Below, one piece after another: positions 56,315-64,000 of a stretch of DNA of 64,000 nucleotides (its first letter is position 1; each line of letters starts with the position of its first letter). Made by a program: the position numbers and the translations under genes. The notes under the pieces were generated by a model, which saw only the letters and a program-made list of their open reading frames with translations, did not search any database and was not told the origin of the DNA. The stretch is from Daldinia sp. FL1419 (lineage: Eukaryota > Ascomycota > Sordariomycetes > Xylariales > Hypoxylaceae), in assembly GCA_025201765.1 (NCBI GenBank), contig MU623363.1, positions 131,192-195,191 of the forward strand, written 5' to 3'.

Positions 56315-56763
56315 ATGGTAAGTGTATTGATCAATCGCTCAAATATACCATACTAATACATAACAGGGTGGCGGTCCTAAAGTTCCGTAAGCTACAGCTA
56401 CCCTCAAACCTATCCAACCATATGAACCTCGACAGATCAATTCTGACCACCTACCAGCTACCCCAAGCACGTTTGGTCCCCGGCCGGTGGTTGGTACACG
56501 CAACCAAGCAACTGGAAGGCGAACACGGCGGTCTTTATGGGTGTTATCTTAGGCATTACAGCCCTAACATGGAAGCTCAGCGCCGACCGAGAATTCCGAC
56601 ATAAGATGCCAGAGCCGGATCGATTCTACCCCAGTCGATAGTACGCTTAGTTCTCCGCCGCTTTTGCAGAGGTTTTCGAGATGCTAACTTGCTTTGCAGT
56701 TGGACCAAGCAGATTAGGGAGCACGAGGCGGCGCAGAAAGCAAAGAAGACCGAAGAATCGTAA
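56315..56763 (+). CDS. UPF0495-family mitochondrial protein (YPR010C-A/Min8-like)
   Basis: Four tiny exons: 56315-56317 (the ATG alone), 56367-56386 (20 nt), 56458-56640 and 56700-56763. Introns are 56318-56366 (GTAAGT, TACTAAT branch), 56387-56457 (GTAAGC, CTGAC branch) and 56641-56699 (GTACGC, GCTAAC branch). The joined product is 89 aa: MGGGPKVPYPKHVWSPAGGW, then NWKANTAVFMGVILGITALT with one membrane helix, KLSADREFRHKMPEPDRFYP, then SRYWTKQIREHEAAQKAKKT. This is a strong match to the UPF0495 family of small mitochondrial inner-membrane proteins. The yeast member has been linked to cytochrome c oxidase assembly (from memory). Because no exon exceeds 183 nt, it has no long single reading frame. 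Confidence 0.9.
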
Positions 56764-58494
56764 AGCCGGTGTTCTTGTCGGGATGTATATATACCATATT
56801 CTAAGACGGACAATACCAGGCATTGGGTTATATTGCGGTAACCCCCAGTGACGATCCCCCACTGATACCTACCACGGGCATTGGGATAGTAGTGACCACA
56901 GAAAGTCGCACCCTGAAAGGAGCCCACTTCCACCCAAGGAGCGTTACCATGTAGTTCATTCCATAAACTCTCCAACACAACCCAGGTCTATTCGCCAACA
57001 GACGCTATGATTGGCTGCCTCAATATTAATCAACTTAGCGTTCTCGAATGCGCCCGTATCTCATGCACATGACTAATATCTCTCGTTTCAGCTACTACAG
57101 CAGGACGATATTAATTCAATAGCTAGATAGAGGAAGCCAGTAAGACCAAAGCGATCCAATTTCATAACAACCAGCCAGCTACAAGTAATTGATGAAGATT
57201 GACATAGTAGTCTTTCGCTGAATGAAGTTGTGAAACACTCAAACATAGGTACCTAAAATAAAATTTACGCGTTGACTGATAGGTAAGAATCTTAATGATC
57301 GAATGAGCCGACTATATAGGTCTAAGAGATGGTATAGATGGTATGAACGATAGTAACGCGAGTTTACCCCGGAATCTCCGATTCCGTCCTGTCCCGACTA
57401 TTTGCCACCCTATGTTGGAACGATTCCCTATGATTTGCCCATTAACGTTTTATATCGGCCATGTTTGGATGATTTGAAATAGCAATTCTATGCGGCAACA
57501 AGCCATTACGAGTTTAAGCTCTGGGATCTGAAAATGGAGTTGGGATAATTGATGTCAACTCTCAAGTTTTTCGTCCTTCGTAAAATTGTCTCGCTTGTTC
57601 CTGGAGCGAAGTTAAATAAATTAACTTAACTAGCATTTGGCTGATTGTTAGCTAAGTTAGCATAACTGTATCTCCCATCGGTTTCAAATAGAAATAGTTA
57701 AGACGATTGTGTCCTACAGCTTTTGAAAGCTAGAAACAAAAGATTAACTCTGCCACGTGGCCGCCTAAGAGGGACTTAATATAGACGGTATCGAAGTTTC
57801 GTTAACTTAGGTAATAATCTAGAACCCCTTATCCTATAACCTCTCTAGTTATTAGGAGGTGGACTGAGATGTATAAAAGTAACGAAGCTGGTTCTCAAGG
57901 AACTCCAAATTAGCCATGGGTACTAAGTAGCTATTTGTACCAATACCAAAAGTGCTCGTTGTTTTAACCATCTCGTCTAGTGATCAGAGATATGATAATA
58001 CGACAAGCTATCTTGAAATATTGGGGTGTGGTAAGAATCCCTTAGATACCTAGATTATACTACCCTTTCCAGGGATGGGCTCGAGAGAAAGAGAGCTATG
58101 ATGCCATGGCGATGTTTATTAATTCCAAGAGGATTTATTCCCCTTAGCTAATTAAGAACCGAGACACTTCTCTTCTACAAAGACTTCGAGATGATGGGTA
58201 GCCTTGTCCCTGTGACCATATTAAGCAGGATATTCTCTGATATGTGTATACAATAAACCATTAGCTTCAAATTCGATGAGTATGATCATAGACGTTTAGT
58301 ACTAAGAGTACTTTATCATTCAATCTCACATTTATTCAATATTAACCTAGTGTAGTGCCGTACATAAACTAATATTGGCAATGGTATTTTGAGGCTCTTT
58401 GACACCGTCTAGGTTAGAGGCTTAGTGTTGTATAACCATCCCATATATTCGGAAAAGACAATTTAATTGTTACCTAGCCGATTACCTAGCCAAT

Positions 58495-58559
58495 TACCTA
58501 GGTAGTTAACAAAGGCCTACCGAGTATTTCGACAAACGAAGACTAATTGTACCTAGGTA
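58495..58559. repeat. Paired TACCTAGGTA palindromes
   Basis: Two exact copies, 58495-58504 and 58550-58559, each followed by GTTA. A third partial TTACCTAG run precedes them from about 58470. They belong to the dispersed palindrome set described under findings. Confidence 0.85.
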
Positions 58560-61097
58560 GTTACCTATAAGTAGCCACGAGTTGCCTTGAAACTAAGAGT
58601 ACCTATATAAGATATACCAAGTCTGTGACTCTAGAGAGGCAGTAACAAATACTACGAGCCATATTAAGATCATATAAAGGAATCTAAAATGCATGAATGG
58701 TAATCGTAATAGCCGCTCCGATACTTGCATGAATGTGCTCGGAGGTCTTGTAATGGTGGTATTGTATGTACTATGTACAGTGAAATAACTACCCGTTTTA
58801 TGGAAATCGAACATATAGACTCAATGCTTCGTTGATATTACTGTTTTGGCTACTAATTTGCTTGTTCTTGCCGACATGACATGATAAGAGTTTCTAGGTG
58901 GTCATTGAATGGGGTGTCTAGCTGGGTTGTTCACGCGGCAGACCTCGGAAGATGCCTTGAGATGACTCGTCGTGACATGTCAAATAAATATATCAGCCAT
59001 TACATTCATATACGTCACATCAAATTTTACTTGTGTTGAATTATAGTTATGCTTATTCTTTCATAACATAGGCGAATACTGTAGTGCAATCCTAACCTAA
59101 CCTAGGAGTATCGCGGACTTAAGAAAAACGAAACACGGGGGAGAAATAAGCGCTTACGCTTGGTTATGATAAATTTGGATAAGTGCGGGTTGTACGAATA
59201 ATGCATACACCTTACGCGTCTAGTGAAAGTTCAACAAATGCAAGGGAAAAAAAAAGAAAGAAAGAAAAAAAATTGAAAAGATTTAGGTCTAGAATTAGAG
59301 GTCCAAACGCAGTGCGTTAGCCTGCCCCTTTATTCAACCCAACCGTTAGCATACGAGGCCATCGTCATTTCGTGCCGTCGCCTCTTTGCCAGGGTCGGAG
59401 AAACCATGTTCGGAGGTACCTGGAACCCTGCCGGGGACCCTTGGTCAGCGGTCCGAGTAAGCGAAGTTACCGTGTGGCACAAGAGTTTTCAGAATCTGAA
59501 TCAACGGACATGAAATGATGTCTGGCCAATAGATACGAGAGCGCAGAAATGAGACAGAAGGATCTTACATAAAAGCACTGCCCCGACGCTTGGAGAATTT
59601 TAACGTGGAGGTTTCAGCTAATCTGATCGGCGCTTGAATCAGAAACAATGAGACGAACCTCGTCGATCTGTCCTGGGACCACATCTACATTTGTTCAAGA
59701 GGGTCTCGCCCATTAGGCTTTTGGTGATTCATGGAATACTACCTATGTACCCATTGAAGACCTTAAGGTGGTAAAAGCCTTGCAGATATCGGCGTCATTA
59801 GTCGGACGTGTCCGAGCTGTAGATCCGTCTGCCGATTTAGCCTCATGGCTGAAAGTTTGATGTATGTTTCGTACGTAGACGATGATGGTTATGAAATCCT
59901 ACACCGACGGGCTGGTATTTAAAACAAGGTGTTAAGCATAGGGAATACCTTGCTCACTTGACCAGGAAGAACTTGGCAATTGAATAAATCACCAAGTTAG
60001 GTGTCCTGCTGCGTCGGTGTTCATGGTCATCCAAGATATCGTCGTGTTCACTGTCCACGTTACGTTCAAGGTTGTTGGCACATTAGGTTTCCGTTTCGAT
60101 CAGCGGCCGCTAAATATTAGATGTGACTTGGCCCGAACTAATATTTAGTGTATATATCAATGCTAAATAAAGTGTGTTCCAATCCCCACCATTGTTGAGA
60201 TGACATCGGTCTCATCAACAGATCGATTTGTTTATATAATAATAGGAATACCGGTCGGTCGTACTTAGATGGTAGTGTCAGGGAAGATGTCGACTTGAAG
60301 GGATCGACGAAAAAAGGTATCTTTGCTTCCTTTCAGAGATTTTAGTCATCGCGATTGGACAGGCTATCCATGTCAGGTAATTTTAAGGTGCTTCTGGGGC
60401 TTTACCCATTTTGACAAGACTTTGTCTGAGGTCCGTGGCTTGACAGGGATCATAGCTTAAGAACCAAGGGCTGCGTACGGCTGTACTTTGGGTACGGCAA
60501 TTGATATGTGAATTTTGCATGCATATGCAAATATATCTACCTCCAATGGATATAGGAGCAATAGGTTCAATGATATTGGATACCAGGCCGGCCAGATACC
60601 TAAGCATACTCTTTCACTTCAATGCATGTAAGTATTTATATCATAGAAATATCAAGGGAGGATATGTGTGATAATACAGTTCCTTACGTGCACCTAATGG
60701 GGACGAAGGTCTCCAATTTGAAGCCCGTGTCCCATAAACCCGTTGTAAGCAGGTAACCTTGGAAGTTTGTAGTGGGTCGTAACCTTGATCGCGGGTTGAT
60801 AGCACTGATTGAGCAGAGCTCCATTGGATGAAATCTACGCCAAGACCCCGTGGAGGTATTAACTTGGGGGGACTTATAACTGCTGCTTGTTACTGTACAA
60901 TATGCACCGATAGTGTATCTGCGCGAATTAGAACTGTTAGAAGTACAGATACTGTGCAACGTCGGGGGAGGGGTACATGTGTACTTAAGGAAGCTGGGAA
61001 AAGACAGGGCAGGACATGGCAGGTAGGGGGCAGGCACAATTCACCCACGATCAAGGAGCCATCTCAGAAGCAAGCAACAACGACCTTAGCCCAGAAA

Positions 61098-61129
61098 GCA
61101 CAGAAGCACAGAAGCACAGAAGCACAGAA
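61098..61129. repeat. GCACAGAA tandem repeat (4 units)
   Basis: Four perfect 8-bp units in the presumed promoter/leader region of the SH3 gene. Confidence 0.9.
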
Positions 61130-61936
61130 GTTGCCCAGGGCTCACAATTTGGGTACGCGAGCTTGTTTCTCTGTTTCCTGCTCTCTCTCCTCCTCGCCGA
61201 CGATTCAGGTTGTATACACAAACTTCGACCTCTTTCCCTCCGGATCTCATCATTAAAATCTTCTTCCTTAATTCGGATTTTACGGTTTCACGGCGTATAC
61301 CGTCGTGGCCTATTTTCTTTTCTTGTTTCCTTGTTATCCTTCGTTTATTTCCTGTTCGATCATTCGTTTTTCTGCCGAAAACCCAGCCATCTTAAATTTC
61401 AACTTGGGTTTAGAGCCTCCGCCAAATAGTGTCCTAGCCGACGTCGTGCATCCTAAGGCCAACCACAGCATGTCAAGCGCGACTTGAATTATTTTTTATC
61501 TTATTCGCTATACGGTTTATGGTTCCGGTTCCTTCTCCATCTGATCTCACTTTCTCCAACTATAGACATTCATTCGTCACCACGGAAACATCAACGCACC
61601 TGATTCTATCGGCAAACCAATTGCATTGAATAAAAAAAACTTCACAACAAAAATCAACATTCCCTCTTAATTCCATTTAGAGCAATTGACTCTAGATAAA
61701 ACTATTCACCTGATTTTTTGGTTACAGTTACCACTATTACTGCGACCAACCTCGGGACATAATTTACTCGCAAAAAAAAAACCAGAAACAAAAAACAGTC
61801 AACTTTTCCTATCAGCATCTCACACAAGCTCTACCGCTCGTTAGCGCCAAGCCACCGCAGAGCTCCCGAGACATCTAAACACTTTCTAGCAAACAGCCTC
61901 AAACGAGCCGATCCAAGTAGCATGCGGTATTGAGCA

Positions 61937-64000
61937 ATGGTAGGATCAGAGCATCATGCATTCATAGCGCCAATGACCGCTACTGTCGACAATTCTAGGA
62001 GGACCGCCGATATTTTGCTCAATTCAAACTCGGAGCGGAGCGAATGTGATATGGCGATGTCGCAAACTCGATTGGGAGGACGTGGAAGGACGACTGGCGG
62101 GGCGGGATGGATAACGAAGGCGGCTCTTTTCTCGGTCCTCTTCACGGTTCCTGGTTCCATGGCGCAAGACCAATGCATCTCATTGTCGGGTTCAGCTACT
62201 TGCGGAGCTTTTCAGCCTGCTTCGATTTCCACTACGAATGATGATCTACGAAAGAGATTGTGAGTTTTCTTCTACTGTGGGCCTATGTTCTCCGTGCTTA
62301 AGCTGGGATACTTACCTATCGTATACAATTGCGTGATTCGTGCTAATCTCTAACCAATGCGCTTCTAGTCCCTTTCTGCAGTACGTCTCGGATACGGCCA
62401 CCTTTGACAAGCAGTTAAGTCAGTATGTCCAGACGAGCTATGTTCAGGAACAGTAAGTACTATGACTCTGTACCCTAGTCTCAACTTACATTGTTATAGA
62501 TATCAGAACCTTCTGGGATGCGGCGACATCGACCTTGTTAATACGACTGATTTATATGCCCGTTTTACCACTTCGAAGATCTGCAATGTTATCATCCAGA
62601 AATCCATCGAGCCCTGCGGCCTGTCAGACCAGGCTTCATTGCCTTTGTGTGCCGATTCTTGCACTGACTTTGCCGAGAGTGAAGCCTACTTGGCGGCCGA
62701 CACCCAACTTTGCCCTGGCACTAGCGACCGTCGCCAGGAGCAAATAAGAGCTGATTTTATCGATTGCTCTGTACCACCACGCTCATTATCACCTGGTAGT
62801 TGTATACAAGGCATAGCTAACGAGCCGGATAACTGTGGATATGGAAATAGTACCATCGGATTGTGCTCATACTGCGCTTCAGGCGGTATTAACTCGACCG
62901 ACACCTGTTGTTACAACTCTGATATCGAAACGAGATGTGCTAATGTAGTCTTACCCACGATTACGCCGACGATGACCTTACCAACCGCAAGCCCCTCTTC
63001 AAGCTCGACAGCAACTCCTGCAATAGGAGCTCCAGGCAATAGCGGCCTCTCTGGCGGCGCCATAGCTGGAATTGTGATCGGATCTGTCGCTGGCCTGGCT
63101 CTCTTGATTTTTCTCCTCTTGATGTGCATTAGACTTGCTCGACGGAGGCGCGGTGATACCAGCCCGAAGGGAAGCATTTTCAACCAACCTTCTCCCTCTA
63201 GAAAGGGACCTCAGACAGCACAAATCCCCGCCAACGTGGCAGCGCCACCCCAAGAGTACGAAATCCTCCCCGGGGGAAGAATAGCTCGTATGTCTGCATT
63301 AGAAGGCCACACAAGAGACCCTTCGTCGAGGCACGGAGATTCGAAGCGTGGGGCTTCAGCAGGTGCGGCAGCAGCAGGCGCCGCTGCTGGATATATGACG
63401 GCAAGGCGGAGGGGAGACAACCACTCGTCCACAGATTCGTTTGGAGATAGTCCTAGGTCAGAACCACGTGCAGCTATCTTACGCCCGCCGCCTATGAACA
63501 TCCGTAGAAATGGTTCTCTATCCAGCAGTTCAGTACTTGCTGGTGAGGATGCTCAGTCTCCAGCTAGTGCCGGGGGTATGTCATCCCCTCCCGGTGTCAA
63601 CAGCCAGCAATCCGAGCAGTTGCCATTCTTCAAGGATTACTATTCGCAGGATGACATCCATCCTGGCGAGCGTGTCGCAGTTCTATGGGCGTATCAACCA
63701 CGCGCAGCAGACGAATTTGCCCTGGAGCGTGGCGATATGTTGAAGGTGGTTGGTATTTGGGATGATGGATGGGCGACGGGCGTTCTGTTGGACGAAAGAG
63801 CAGACGAGTGGGAGTCACGAAGACAGGCCCAGAGGGATAGCGGTGTTTCGCACACCTCAGGTCGCGGACGTGATACGTCGCCTCCTGCTGGCGGAGAGAT
63901 CAAGGCTTTCCCATTAGTCTGCGTCTGCCTCCCTGAGCACTGGAGGAAAACCATCGAAGGCGACGGATCCACGGAGACTGGCTCGAGCGCTCACCACGGT
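61937..64000 (+). CDS. Single-pass membrane protein with Cys-rich ectodomain and cytosolic SH3 domain (3' end outside window)
   Basis: Three exons are visible: 61937-62259, 62369-62452 and 62500 to the right edge. Introns are GTGAGT..CTAG and GTAAGT..ATAG. 636 residues are visible and the frame is open at the edge. A hydrophobic segment at about 58-75 (ITKAALFSVLFTVPGSMAQD) looks like a signal peptide. An internal Met around residue 39 could be the true start. The ectodomain has about 18 cysteines and several N-glycosylation sequons, then a Ser/Thr/Pro-rich neck. A membrane helix (AIAGIVIGSVAGLALLIFLL) is followed by RRRR. The cytosolic part carries an Ala-rich linker, then an SH3 domain starting RVAVLWAYQPRAADEFALER with the ALYDY-like strand and IWDDGWATG. 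The layout recalls fungal polarity or wall-sensing proteins such as Fus1-like SH3 proteins; that link is inference. Confidence 0.85.

Larger units (their letters stand above)
56764..61936. other. 5.2-kb gene-poor region upstream of SH3-domain gene
   Basis: No reading frame above 142 codons and none with recognisable content. Two TACCTAGGTA palindromes (58495-58504, 58550-58559) sit in a cluster of TTACCTAG runs. An A/G-rich homopolymeric stretch lies at 59246-59280, followed by a locally G+C-richer patch at 59330-59480. A 4-unit GCACAGAA tandem repeat lies at 61098-61129. The last ~700 bp are pyrimidine-rich with A-runs and look like a long promoter/5' leader of the downstream gene. A non-coding RNA gene cannot be excluded. 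Confidence 0.5.

Noticed and set aside
56161..56604. 147-codon frame starting at 56161
   Set aside because: It reads through two introns of the UPF0495-type gene in the wrong frame. The spliced product is a much better family match.
59407..59511. Short ATG frame in the G+C-richer patch
   Set aside because: Only about 35 codons, with no recognisable continuation by splicing.
60828..61487. Several overlapping plus-strand frames up to 142 codons before the SH3 gene
   Set aside because: They run through a tandem repeat and pyrimidine-rich leader sequence. Composition is not protein-like.
1..64000. CRISPR arrays, insertion sequences, prophage or secondary-metabolite cluster
   Set aside because: The window is eukaryotic. 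No transposase, integrase, LTR, polyketide synthase or NRPS signatures were seen on either strand.

Overview
This window looks like a nuclear contig from a filamentous ascomycete, most likely a Sordariomycete. Genes are short and separated by AT-rich spacers. Introns are about 50-120 nt, with GTRNGT donors and CTRAC/CTAAC branch points. Several families are typical of Pezizomycotina: HET-domain relics, a DUF7025-type AAA ATPase, a STAND-type N-terminal domain, a DUF3632-like protein and CCDC124/Oxs1. Exon joins were worked out by hand from splice consensus, reading-frame continuity and known family sequence. Every join reported for an intact gene keeps the frame, and total coding length is a multiple of three in each.

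Layout: the 3' end of an unrecognised basic protein (left edge); METTL4-like MT-A70 methyltransferase (544-1617, -); CSC1/OSCA-type channel (3203-7103, +); TM9/EMP70 protein (8653-10933, +); hotdog-fold thioesterase (11468-12497, -); mitochondrial CoA carrier Leu5-like (13746-15040, -); CCDC124-like ribosome factor (16189-16985, -); two decayed HET-domain genes (17.4-20.2 kb, +); an orphan six-helix membrane protein (21132-22667, +); a small membrane-anchored protein (23257-24185, -); a membrane-anchored phytase-like histidine acid phosphatase (25433-27048, -); a Ser/Pro-rich coiled-coil protein (28126-29619, -); Sec62 (31519-32817, +); an alpha/beta hydrolase (33672-34505, -); a GNAT pseudogene (35355-35789, -); a STAND-like protein (37312-39408, -) divergent from a DUF7025/AAA ATPase with a Q-rich tail (39725-43354, +); a DUF3632-like protein (43656-44561, -); a tRNA-Asn with an apparent 10-nt intron (45243-45326, -); an Old Yellow Enzyme-like oxidoreductase with eight exons (46374-48149, +); a Ser-rich hypothetical protein (48618-50243, -); a cPLA2-like phospholipase with a mitochondrial-type presequence (51441-53975, +); mitoribosomal mL44 (54517-55788, -) head-to-head with a tiny UPF0495/Min8-type gene that has no single long reading frame (56315-56763, +); a 5.2-kb gene-poor stretch; and the 5' part of a single-pass SH3-domain protein (61937 to the right edge).

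Most genes are ordinary housekeeping functions with no operon-like logic: secretory pathway, mitochondrial translation and transport, RNA modification. The less ordinary parts are the incompatibility/innate-immunity-flavoured loci (HET relics; STAND-like gene divergent from the AAA ATPase), a probable GC-AG intron in the AAA gene, a start-codon-only exon, the intron-bearing tRNA, and a 10-bp palindrome, TACCTAGGTA, present at least nine times and only between genes. I found no clear self-contained novel system. The STAND/AAA divergent pair is the best candidate for one.
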